Positions 1 to 6,153 of a DNA stretch of 8,715 nt are shown piece by piece. The stretch is from Planctomycetota bacterium (lineage in GTDB: Bacteria > Planctomycetota > PUPC01 > JABMSA01 > JAUWKK01). Position 1 is the stretch's first letter. The number at the start of each line of letters is the position of its first letter. The notes under the pieces are model-generated. The model did not search any database. It worked only from the letters and a program-made list of their open reading frames with translations, and was not told the DNA's origin. The DNA is taken from the NCBI GenBank assembly GCA_030614245.1, contig JAUWKK010000097.1, positions 1 through 8,715 of the forward strand, read 5' to 3'. A program made the translations under genes and the position numbers.

Positions 1-25
1 CTGGATGCCTGTCCACCCATTCTGT

Positions 26-69
26 CCCAGGGCGTTGCCCTGGGCTATTGTACTTCGCCCCTATGGGGC
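26..69 (+). repeat. Two-hairpin repeat unit (family D), left-edge copy
   Basis: Two adjacent hairpins separated by 12 nt. The first has an 8-bp perfect stem (CCCAGGGC, loop GTT, GCCCTGGG; 26-44). The second has a 5-bp GCCCC/GGGGC stem with loop TAT (57-69). The same architecture, with the same 12-nt spacing and nearly the same linker, occurs in the same orientation in the tandem array at 8548-8715. I see no open reading frame of interest over it. It is a REP-like interspersed element; its function is unknown. Confidence 0.8.
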
Positions 70-86
70 TATGAGCGCCAACCGCG

Positions 87-145
87 TCCCGCTCGGCCGC
101 GTGCCCCTTGCCGTGGAGTGGCATCGAGGACGCGGCCGGTCGGGA
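87..145. repeat. Long imperfect inverted repeat (possible cruciform or RNA structure)
   Basis: Positions 87-101 pair with 131-145 over 15 positions, with one G-U pair and one mismatch. Inside the 29-nt loop, 102-109 and 116-123 form a second, weaker hairpin (TGCC against GGCA at its base). The element lies about 100 nt downstream of the stop of the membrane-protein gene, so it could end the minus-strand transcript. However, there is no T-run on either side as expected of an intrinsic terminator, so I do not call it one. Confidence 0.5.
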
Positions 146-184
146 ACGTTCAATATATTCTGCTCTCCGTAGTAGCATCTTGAT

Positions 185-212
185 TCAGGTTCAGGTCAGG
201 TAAATACCTGGC
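185..212. repeat. Short TCAGGT direct repeats running into a palindrome
   Basis: TCAGGT occurs at 185-190 and 191-196. The next CAGGT begins a palindrome, CAGGTA-AA-TACCTG (197-210), extended by a wobble pair and a G-C pair to 195-212. It lies in the gene-free left flank, between the inverted repeat and the end of the membrane-protein gene. It could be a protein-binding site or a repeat fragment; nothing in the sequence decides. Confidence 0.4.
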
Positions 213-245
213 CCCCGGATACGCTACAAATGCTGAATGCCACGA

Positions 246-2360
246 TCAATGGGCTTCCGTTGGCCTTGCCATAGGCGGGCAGGCGCTTGCCTGCCTTGGG
301 CAGGCTCGATCCACGTCCAAGCTCTGCTTGAACGTGCCACCCGGCCGTCCCTCCGCAGCCTTCAGCACCACGAAGCGCTTGTTCTCGAACGCCACTCTCA
401 GGTAGCTTGGGGTCTTGACGTGTTCTCTGCGGAGAACGAAGTAGTCGATACCATTATGCCCGGCCATTTCGAGCCGCTGAGCGTCGGTCATCGAGTAGTA
501 TCCCTCGCGAATCGCGTTGTAGAGCTTCGCGGATTCGTTGGTGGTATCGCCGTTGCGGACGAACTCGTCAATGTCGACGGAAAGCTCCTGCATGCGCCGC
601 TTGCCCTCTTCGCACGTCTTCGCGTCGAGACTGTACACCCATCCGGCGAGCTGCCATTCTCGCAGCGTTCCGAACGATGGCCGCTGCGACCATGCCCGCC
701 AACTGTATCCTATCGTCGGGTCTGTCATGAACAACGTGCCCTTGGGCGTGTTGTCCCTCGCCCAGAGCTGCGCCTCCATGTAATCCCGGCGCAGGCCGGC
801 CGCGTCAGGCTTGAACCTGTCGAAGCCGTTTTCATACGTCCACACCAGTGCCAGGCATGCGCAAGCCGCGCCGGCCAGAACTTTCGCCAACTGCGCGCTC
901 AGCCGTTTGCGGCAGAACATCCACACGGCCAGGATGACGGCGAAATAACTCCCAGCTATCACGAGCAGCAGCCTGTTGCCGACGCAGACCGTCTGGAGAT
1001 TGCGCATTGCATTGAACGTGATCGGCGGCTCAGCAGCGCTCGACGGCGGCATCGGAATTTCGCTTGCGTTCCAGGCAATGACGAACGCCACCAGCCCCAT
1101 AGCGAACGCGGTGACCGCCCAGTTCCTCGCGCCCGCATCTTTTCGGGTGAAGCACGCATACAGAGCCGGCGCCGCGATCAGGAGCGAGAAGACGAGAGGA
1201 TAGCCGGGCTTCAGCAGGAACGGCGAGACCAGAACGGCCAGAGCGACCGCCTTCCGCCAGAGCGGCCCGGTTTCGATCTCGCGCCACAGCCCCGCGAGAA
1301 TCCAGGCCAAACCGACGAGACACACCAGGTCATTCGCCCTGTGCAGCGAGAGCATAACGAGAGTGCGGCTCGGCTTGACTGCGGAGATGATGACTCCGGC
1401 GATGCACGTGGCCATGAGTGCGGCCAGGCCGCAGCTCACCTTGCGGTCGATCTCGCTCCGAGGCTTCATCCGAGTGCCGTAGTAGAGTAACAGCAGAAGG
1501 AACGACAGGAACTGCACGAAACGCTGGCGGTACCAGGTCGTAAACAGGCCCGCTTCAACGGGATAGAGGTGATAGCTGCCTAGCCGGGTCAAACCGAACC
1601 ATGTCTCGTCAGAGACCTTCTCGGCCGGAAGTCCGCCCGGTGCGAAGATTACGAGCAGCCACAGCAGCGCCGGGACGATGAAGACGACGGCTCCGGCGAT
1701 GTATCGCCGCTTCAGAGCCAGGCGCGGTGTGACTGCAAACGTGGCCAGGATGAAGATGCCGGCGATCATCCCCTGGGGCGGGTAAGTGACAAATGAGCCT
1801 GCGAGCAGCGCCGCAGCGGCCACTGGCCGGCCCTTCAGCACCATCACAATGGCAAACAGGCGCAGTGCACCGGTGACGTAATAATACAGGCACAGCCCGT
1901 GCGCGAGCATCGGCCAACTGTAGCGCGCGAGGCCCATGTCACAGGCACTGCTCGCCAGCACCATTATCGTAAAGAGGAAGGCCACAATCGGCGGCGACTC
2001 CGGCCGCAGCACCCGGCACAACGCGCAGGCGGCCAGGGCCATAATGGCTATCTCGAAGCCGATGATCAGCGGCGTGAGCGTCTCTGGAGAGATGCCGAGG
2101 GCGCTGTACGCCAGCGGATAAACGCGCATGAACGCCGAGTTGCCGAACTCCTCGACGCCGCTGGGGAAGTCCTTCGCGAAGGCCTCCGGCTCGGCGAGCT
2201 TGTGCACGTATGTCTGTGGCGTATAGCCGTGCCACGCGAACTCGATATCGAGATTATGCACGTTCGCCCACCACGTGAGGACGACAAAAAGCCCCAGGGC
2301 GGCCATTATTATTCGCGAGGCCGCTCCCGTCGTCACTGGTGAGCCGGATGACAAATCCAT
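246..2360 (-). CDS. Polytopic membrane protein with soluble C-terminal domain (GT-C-like, uncertain)
   Basis: 704 codons from ATG; the start is supported by a GGAGA ribosome-binding site 7 nt upstream. One membrane segment near residues 16-34 is followed by a loop of about 60 residues rich in acidic and aromatic residues, then about twelve more hydrophobic segments between 94 and 508. A soluble domain follows at about 515-672. The first large extracytoplasmic loop, the many helices and the C-terminal domain resemble GT-C-type glycosyltransferases and related uncharacterised membrane families; the stretch around residues 533-570 (DNTPKGTLF, then WRAWSQRP) resembles a motif I associate with such families, recalled rather than searched. 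I see no clear catalytic DE/DD pair, so the assignment is open. It may transfer or flip a lipid-linked sugar made by the upstream genes. The last 31 residues (from about 674) are repeat-derived and are probably not part of the ancestral fold. Confidence 0.85.
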   Translation of the reverse strand: MDLSSGSPVTTGAASRIIMAALGLFVVLTWWANVHNLDIEFAWHGYTPQTYVHKLAEPEAFAKDFPSGVEEFGNSAFMRVYPLAYSALGISPETLTPLIIGFEIAIMALAACALCRVLRPESPPIVAFLFTIMVLASSACDMGLARYSWPMLAHGLCLYYYVTGALRLFAIVMVLKGRPVAAAALLAGSFVTYPPQGMIAGIFILATFAVTPRLALKRRYIAGAVVFIVPALLWLLVIFAPGGLPAEKVSDETWFGLTRLGSYHLYPVEAGLFTTWYRQRFVQFLSFLLLLLYYGTRMKPRSEIDRKVSCGLAALMATCIAGVIISAVKPSRTLVMLSLHRANDLVCLVGLAWILAGLWREIETGPLWRKAVALAVLVSPFLLKPGYPLVFSLLIAAPALYACFTRKDAGARNWAVTAFAMGLVAFVIAWNASEIPMPPSSAAEPPITFNAMRNLQTVCVGNRLLLVIAGSYFAVILAVWMFCRKRLSAQLAKVLAGAACACLALVWTYENGFDRFKPDAAGLRRDYMEAQLWARDNTPKGTLFMTDPTIGYSWRAWSQRPSFGTLREWQLAGWVYSLDAKTCEEGKRRMQELSVDIDEFVRNGDTTNESAKLYNAIREGYYSMTDAQRLEMAGHNGIDYFVLRREHVKTPSYLRVAFENKRFVVLKAAEGRPGGTFKQSLDVDRACPRQASACPPMARPTEAH
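278..305. repeat. Overlapping alternative hairpins in the 3' end of the membrane-protein gene
   Basis: GGCAGGC (278-284) pairs with GCCTGCC (289-295), and the same GCCTGCC pairs equally well with GGCAGGC (299-305), giving two mutually exclusive 7-bp stems. The stem sequence is the same kind as the GGCAGGCT/AGCCTGCC hairpin of family A at 3472-3490 and 4170-4188. Together with the family B hairpin immediately next to it (310-342), it makes up the repeat-derived 3' end of the gene. Confidence 0.6.
310..342 (-). repeat. Family B repeat, copy 1 (encodes C-terminal tail)
   Basis: This 33-nt block is identical, except for one base, to 4211-4243. It folds as a hairpin: CACGT and ACGTG outer arms, one mismatch and a C-G pair, AAGC/GCTT inner arms and a 3-nt loop. 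Both copies are read in the same frame and orientation in their host genes, giving GGTFKQSLDV. Here it forms residues about 674-683 of the membrane protein, close to its C-terminus. Confidence 0.85.
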
Positions 2361-2367
2361 ACGTGTG

Positions 2368-2373
2368 TCTCCG
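2368..2373 (-). promoter_or_regulatory. Ribosome-binding site of the membrane-protein gene
   Basis: CGGAGA on the minus strand ends 7 nt before the ATG at 2360. It is the clearest Shine-Dalgarno match in the block and fixes this start. The gene is separated from the preceding stop (2401) by 40 nt. Confidence 0.7.
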
Positions 2374-2400
2374 ATACGCAGGGGTCACGCCGGCTGCTGC

Positions 2401-2601
2401 TTACCGAGACCTGCCGGAGGCGGACAGGCGCGATACTAGCGCTCTCGTGATGCGTTTCACAGCCCCCAGCCGGTGGAAGAGGAAGGTCTTAACGTGATAC
2501 TCGATCAGGCACGAGGCGAAGTTGTGCTTGAGCCTGAATGACAGGATCGGGCGATAGAGCATCGCCAGGATGTAGATCACATTTCCGACGACGGTGCCCA
2601 T
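2401..2601 (-). pseudogene. In-frame C-terminal continuation of the radical SAM gene behind a stop codon
   Basis: The 66 codons begin with ATG only 3 nt after the TAA of the radical SAM gene and in exactly the same reading frame; just one stop and one GCC codon separate them. The predicted segment has a hydrophobic, basic helix-rich character (YILAMLYRPILSFRLKH, then an acidic/aromatic IEYHV stretch). That type of tail is common at the C-terminus of B12-binding radical SAM proteins in glycan clusters; this is recalled from family knowledge and has not been searched. It has no ribosome-binding site of its own. The best reading is the severed last part of the upstream protein, lost through a nonsense change, a sequence error, or kept by read-through or reinitiation. 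The alternative is a genuine small coupled gene. Confidence 0.6.
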
Positions 2602-2604
2602 GGC

Positions 2605-4845
2605 TTATCGATAATCAGCCACCTTCCCGGCGAGGAGCTGCCCCGCGATCTGCAGCAGCCCGATCATATTGTCCATCTTCTTCGTGTACCAGGGATGGAC
2701 GATCTTCTTGGCGTCGAAGGAGTCGATAGCCGCCCATTCGCTGAGGCTCTGCGGCAGTCTCAGGCCATAATCCTTGACGGCTTGTTCGGTCATTACGCTG
2801 CCGGGCAGCGGCTTCCAGTCGGCTCCTACGCCCAGGTAGCAGCCTGGATGATCCTTGATGAGCTGCACGATCAGCTCCTTCGTCTGGATGATCGATTCGA
2901 GCGTCTCGCCGGGCACTCCGCAGAAGAAATTGTAGTGCGGCTTGAGCGAAGGGAACCTGCTTAGCTTCCGGTTCACCCTGATGATCTGGTCGACGGTGAT
3001 GCCCTTGCCCATTATGTCAAGTATCTCGTCAGAGCCGGATTCGGCTCCGATCGCCAGAAGCTCGACGTTCGCTTCGACCATCAGTTCCAGGAAGTCGTCA
3101 TCCATCCGGTCCAGTTCGTTGATCCGCGCGCCCCTGAAGTCCAGCTTCAGTTTCTTGTGGTATCCTCGCCGAACGTATTCGCTCAGCAGGTCGCGCATTC
3201 TGGCGAGGTCAACGAAAGAATCGTCGTCATATACCTGCAAACGCTGGAAGTCATACTTGTCCAGAAGGTGCTGCACGTGGCCGAGCACGTATTCGACGTC
3301 GTGCGCGATCCACTTCTTGCCGCTGATCTTCTCGTAAACGGCCGGCGACATGCAGAAAGTACACTTGTATGGGCATCCCACGGCTGTGAATATCGGCAGG
3401 GTAAGCTCGCCGCTCTCCAGGCGGCAGTAATTGTGTGGAGCAGCCTTTCCAGGCTGCTGATTGATTGCATTGGCAGGCTGAAAGCCTGCCCCACTTGTTA
3501 CGTCAACGAGGTCGTAAGGCAGGTCTCTGTAGTCCAGGATCTCGAAGCACGTCTGCACCGCATTCAGCTTGATGTGGGCCCGTCCGTCGGGCGTGTTCTC
3601 CTTGTATCCCAGGCCGAGGATTTTTTGGCGCAAGGCCAGTAAGGAGTTATCAGTAAGCAGTGAAGAATGATGATACTGATCACTGGCCACTGAATACTGA
3701 TCACTGGATTCGCCCTTGACAAACCCGATCAACTGGCAGAGAGCCTTCGAACCCCAGTCTCGGATTACGTAGTCGATGGACTCGTTCTCGAGCGTCTGCT
3801 CGGGAAGTATCGTCGGATGCGGCCCGCCCCACACTATCGGCGTGCCGTATTTCGATTTGATGTATTCGGACACCCTCAGCGACGTCGTGATCGGATTGCC
3901 GGTCATCACCGACAGGCCGACAAGCGAACATCCCGCGCTCATGTGCGCGTCTATCTGCTCCCGCCAGTCGAGCGGATGGAGCCGCAGATCCAGGATCTCT
4001 ATGTTGTAGCCGTGCTTGACCGAATCTGTTGCGGCATAGATCAGGCTCAGGGGGATGTCTCTCAGCAGTTCATCGAAGGAGCCGAGTTGCGGATACACCA
4101 GCAGGCAGTCGATGTGGCTCTTTCCCCGGGTGCATTGTGGAGCAGCCTTTCCAGGCTGCTGATTTATTGGCAGGCTGAAAGCCTGCCCCACATTGTTGGG
4201 TTGGCCGTGTTCCACGTCCAAGCTTTGCTTGAACGTGCCACCCGATTCGGTGCCATCCGATTCGGTGCCATCCAGTTCGTCCAGCAGCAACCTGATGCCC
4301 GCATCGTAAGCAATATCCTCGTTCTCGCGGTACGAGTTTTCCTTTCGCATCTCGAAAGGCTCAGTCCTGATGACCTCTCCGCCGTCGATGCGCTCGACGA
4401 CGCGATGCAGCGTCGCATGCTGGCTCCAGGCTCCATCGTCTATAGCCCTCGGGATCGCCGCAAGTCCGCCGTACGCCGGGACATCCGCACAATGAACGTT
4501 GAGCAGCGGGACGCCGGCATCAATGACGGACCTCTCGATCACCAGGCCCGCCCGGAAGAGATAGACGGCATCGGGGGACTCGTCCCTGAGCACGTCGAGA
4601 AGATCGGCGTTCGAGCGAATGGCCGGATAATCGCCCGTGGAGACGTCCGGCCGCGCCAGCGCCGCCAGGGCCATCTTGATGAAATGCCGCAGGGCCAGCC
4701 GACGCCGCCGGAGCAGCTTGACAACGCGTCGAAGAGACGTAGACCTGTCAAGGTAGATCGGAACGGTCCAGCCCGCGGACTCCATGCGGCTGATCAGCTT
4801 CCGGCCGACCTTGTCATCGCCGACGATCAGAACATGCTTGGACAT
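2605..4845 (-). CDS. Formyltransferase/B12-binding radical SAM fusion protein
   Basis: 746 codons from ATG 4845, chosen over the in-frame ATG at 4857 because GGAAG lies 5 nt upstream of it and nothing precedes the other. Numbering below is from 4857. Residues 6-195 form a formyltransferase-N fold: Asn120, His122 and Asp158 match the catalytic Asn/His/Asp of GART and methionyl-tRNA formyltransferase, including the 38-residue Asn-Asp spacing, with a PAYGG loop. Residues 249-380 are a B12-binding domain without the DxHxxG ligand motif (base-off type). Residues 490-735 are radical SAM, with Cys495, Cys499 and Cys502 as CxxxCxxC cluster ligands. Expected roles are N-formylation of an amino sugar from 10-formyl-THF and a radical, perhaps methylating, step. 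Repeats are inserted in frame at about 201-241, 383-408 and 455-475, always in linkers. The last part of the protein appears to be cut off by the stop at 2605. Confidence 0.9.
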   Translation of the reverse strand: MSKHVLIVGDDKVGRKLISRMESAGWTVPIYLDRSTSLRRVVKLLRRRRLALRHFIKMALAALARPDVSTGDYPAIRSNADLLDVLRDESPDAVYLFRAGLVIERSVIDAGVPLLNVHCADVPAYGGLAAIPRAIDDGAWSQHATLHRVVERIDGGEVIRTEPFEMRKENSYRENEDIAYDAGIRLLLDELDGTESDGTESGGTFKQSLDVEHGQPNNVGQAFSLPINQQPGKAAPQCTRGKSHIDCLLVYPQLGSFDELLRDIPLSLIYAATDSVKHGYNIEILDLRLHPLDWREQIDAHMSAGCSLVGLSVMTGNPITTSLRVSEYIKSKYGTPIVWGGPHPTILPEQTLENESIDYVIRDWGSKALCQLIGFVKGESSDQYSVASDQYHHSSLLTDNSLLALRQKILGLGYKENTPDGRAHIKLNAVQTCFEILDYRDLPYDLVDVTSGAGFQPANAINQQPGKAAPHNYCRLESGELTLPIFTAVGCPYKCTFCMSPAVYEKISGKKWIAHDVEYVLGHVQHLLDKYDFQRLQVYDDDSFVDLARMRDLLSEYVRRGYHKKLKLDFRGARINELDRMDDDFLELMVEANVELLAIGAESGSDEILDIMGKGITVDQIIRVNRKLSRFPSLKPHYNFFCGVPGETLESIIQTKELIVQLIKDHPGCYLGVGADWKPLPGSVMTEQAVKDYGLRLPQSLSEWAAIDSFDAKKIVHPWYTKKMDNMIGLLQIAGQLLAGKVADYR
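3434..3494 (-). repeat. Family A double-hairpin repeat, copy 1 (in frame in the radical SAM gene)
   Basis: Two hairpins lie side by side: GCAGCCT/AGGCTGC with loop TTCC, and GGCAGGCT/AGCCTGCC with loop GAA. They are bracketed by TGTGG and CCAC ends. It differs from copy 2 by 5 extra bases in the spacer. It encodes residues about 455-475 of the host protein, just before the segment leading into the radical SAM cysteine cluster. On the coding strand all three frames are free of stop codons; on the other strand only one frame is open. Confidence 0.9.
3635..3710 (-). repeat. Family C repeat rich in CAGT/ACTG (in frame in the radical SAM gene)
   Basis: The stretch is built from ACTG and CAGT words. 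It contains an exact 14-bp direct repeat, ATACTGATCACTGG, at 3673-3686 and 3694-3707. The 21-bp offset keeps frame, giving a 7-residue repeat in the protein (SDQYSVA then SDQYHH). It encodes about residues 383-408, a Ser/Gln/Asp-rich low-complexity insert directly after the B12-binding domain. It is unlike the surrounding protein in composition and is of the type of interspersed repeat seen between genes in repeat-rich bacteria. Confidence 0.75.
4136..4192 (-). repeat. Family A double-hairpin repeat, copy 2 (in frame, fusion linker)
   Basis: It has the same two hairpins as copy 1 with a spacer shorter by 5 bases. The outer TGTGG (4136-4140) and CCACA (4188-4192) pair fully, so the whole element could close as a three-way structure. 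The 5-bp difference means the two copies are read in different frames in their first halves (GQAFSLP here, GAGFQPA in copy 1) and the same frame in their second halves (INQQPGKAAP). It forms residues about 223-241. Confidence 0.9.
4211..4243 (-). repeat. Family B repeat, copy 2 (in frame, fusion linker)
   Basis: It matches 310-342 in 32 of 33 positions; the difference is in the hairpin loop. It encodes GGTFKQSLDV at residues about 206-216, directly after the tandem duplication and 18 nt before family A copy 2. On the coding strand all three frames of the 33-nt block are open. Confidence 0.85.
4244..4273 (-). repeat. 15-bp tandem duplication at the end of the formyltransferase domain
   Basis: GATTCGGTGCCATCC occurs twice in perfect tandem (4244-4258 and 4259-4273). 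It encodes DGTES twice. The unit is a multiple of three, so frame is kept. The duplication abuts the family B element, as expected if insertion or slippage happened at that junction. Confidence 0.9.
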
Positions 4846-4850
4846 GAACA

Positions 4851-4855
4851 CTTCC
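4851..4855 (-). promoter_or_regulatory. Ribosome-binding site deciding the fusion-gene start
   Basis: GGAAG on the minus strand stands 5 nt upstream of ATG 4845. It overlaps the in-frame upstream ATG at 4857, which itself has no purine-rich site before it. The protein therefore probably begins MSKHVLIVG, a normal start for a Rossmann-type formyltransferase domain. Confidence 0.55.
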
Positions 4856-4920
4856 ATTGGGAAACAGATTGCCGCCCGGGAATCCCTCGGACGCAGCGGA
4901 GTCTATTGGAAACCGCATCA

Positions 4921-6153
4921 TCAAGCAAGGGAGCGTCCGTCATACTCCCTAACCGCCGCTCTCACGCGGTCGACCGCCCTGTCGCTCAGGACGGCCGAGA
5001 TCGGGAGATTGATGATCCGCTCGCTGGCTTTGCGTGCGACAGGATGCGCGGGCGGGCCGAGGAGCTTCTCGTATGCGGCCATGTGCGGCACGCTGTACTG
5101 GATCACGCAGCCGATATCTACGCCGCGCCGCGCCATGAAGGACACGTATTCGCCGCGCCTGATCCCCGCTGCGAGAAGCGCGATAAAATGCGAATACGTC
5201 GCTCCTTCCTGAAGCGGCGGCATGGCCAGATGGCTCACGTCCGCCAGCGCCTCGTGATATCTGCGGGCAATCGCGCGGCGGCGAGCTTCGAATTGCCGAA
5301 GCCGCCTCAACTGCACGCATCCGACGGCGGCCTCGACTGGCGTCATCAGCCGAAGGAAATCATTCGGCAGCTCGATTGTCTTGTCATTATAATACTTCAC
5401 CTCGCTGTCCAGCAGCGAAGTGCCGTGCTCGAGCCCCCATGTCAGGCCGTATCCGAGGCTGGAAAACGCCGCCATCGCCGCCAGGCAGTATGCCCGCCGC
5501 TCCCACGGCTTGTACCAGGGAGGTCGACGGCAGTGAGCTTCTCTACAGTCGCGGAGTTTGTCTGCGAGTTCCGCATCGCCGGTGGTAATCATTCCCCCGC
5601 CGATCGAGGTCATGTACTTCGCGATATTGAAGGCGAAAAGCGCCGCGTCACCGGCCAGGCAAACCCGCCGGCCCTCTATGGCGGCATCGAAAGAGTGGGC
5701 GCAATCCTGCAGCACCCAAATCCTGTGGCCATAACGCTTTTCGGCATCCTGCACGATCTCGGCGACACGATCGGTATCCATCGGATAGCCGAAGAGATGC
5801 GTCGGGATCACCATGCGCGTCCGCTCGCTGAAAGCATCCGCAAGCAGATCGAAGTCCATATTGAAATCGCGTTCGGTGATATCGACAAAGACCGGGCGAT
5901 TGCCGCTCTCGACCGTCGCATGTGCAACCACAACGCAGGTGTAGGCGGGGATGATAACCTCGGCGTCTTCGATGCCGAGCGCCTTGAGCATCGCCCACAA
6001 GGCCGTGCGGCCGTAGGCGAACGCCACCGCGTGCGCCACGCCGAGTTCATCCGCAAAGGCCCGCTCGAATTGCTCGACACGATCGGCTCTCGAAGGGCGA
6101 AGCGCGGCAAAGCACTCCGGCCACCCGAGCGCCGACTTGAACCGTGGAATCAC
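4921..6153 (-). CDS. DegT/DnrJ/EryC1-family PLP aminotransferase
   Basis: Predicted sugar aminotransferase converting a nucleotide-linked keto sugar to an amino sugar with PLP and an amino donor. I favour GTG 6153: it overlaps the previous stop as GTGA, has GCAGGA 9 nt upstream, and gives a 410-residue protein beginning IPRFKSALGW, typical for the family. An in-frame TTG at 6177 would add eight residues. Numbered from the TTG, YGRTAL (55-60) is the phosphate-binding turn, PAYTC (77-81) follows, Asp158 in LQDCAHSFDA contacts the PLP ring nitrogen, and Lys187 in NIAKYMTS, followed by GGG, is the Schiff-base lysine. All key residues are present, so the enzyme should be active. The downstream formyltransferase is a natural next step, as in known N-formylated sugar pathways. 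The exact substrate cannot be read from the sequence. Confidence 0.93.
   Translation of the reverse strand: MIPRFKSALGWPECFAALRPSRADRVEQFERAFADELGVAHAVAFAYGRTALWAMLKALGIEDAEVIIPAYTCVVVAHATVESGNRPVFVDITERDFNMDFDLLADAFSERTRMVIPTHLFGYPMDTDRVAEIVQDAEKRYGHRIWVLQDCAHSFDAAIEGRRVCLAGDAALFAFNIAKYMTSIGGGMITTGDAELADKLRDCREAHCRRPPWYKPWERRAYCLAAMAAFSSLGYGLTWGLEHGTSLLDSEVKYYNDKTIELPNDFLRLMTPVEAAVGCVQLRRLRQFEARRRAIARRYHEALADVSHLAMPPLQEGATYSHFIALLAAGIRRGEYVSFMARRGVDIGCVIQYSVPHMAAYEKLLGPPAHPVARKASERIINLPISAVLSDRAVDRVRAAVREYDGRSLA

Noticed and set aside
237..1490. A 417-codon plus-strand open frame opposite the membrane-protein gene
   Set aside because: It has Arg/Gln/His-rich composition, no domain, no ribosome-binding site I can see, and lies wholly opposite a gene with clear membrane segments.
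2401..2601. Independent small gene with its own function
   Set aside because: Same frame as the gene just ahead, 3 nt after its stop, no ribosome-binding site and a tail-like sequence; a severed C-terminus explains it better, although this is not proven.
3434..4192. Insertion sequence remnants in the fusion gene
   Set aside because: The inserts are short paired hairpins with no transposase sequence, no long terminal inverted repeats and no clear target-site duplication; they fit REP-like palindromic repeats instead.
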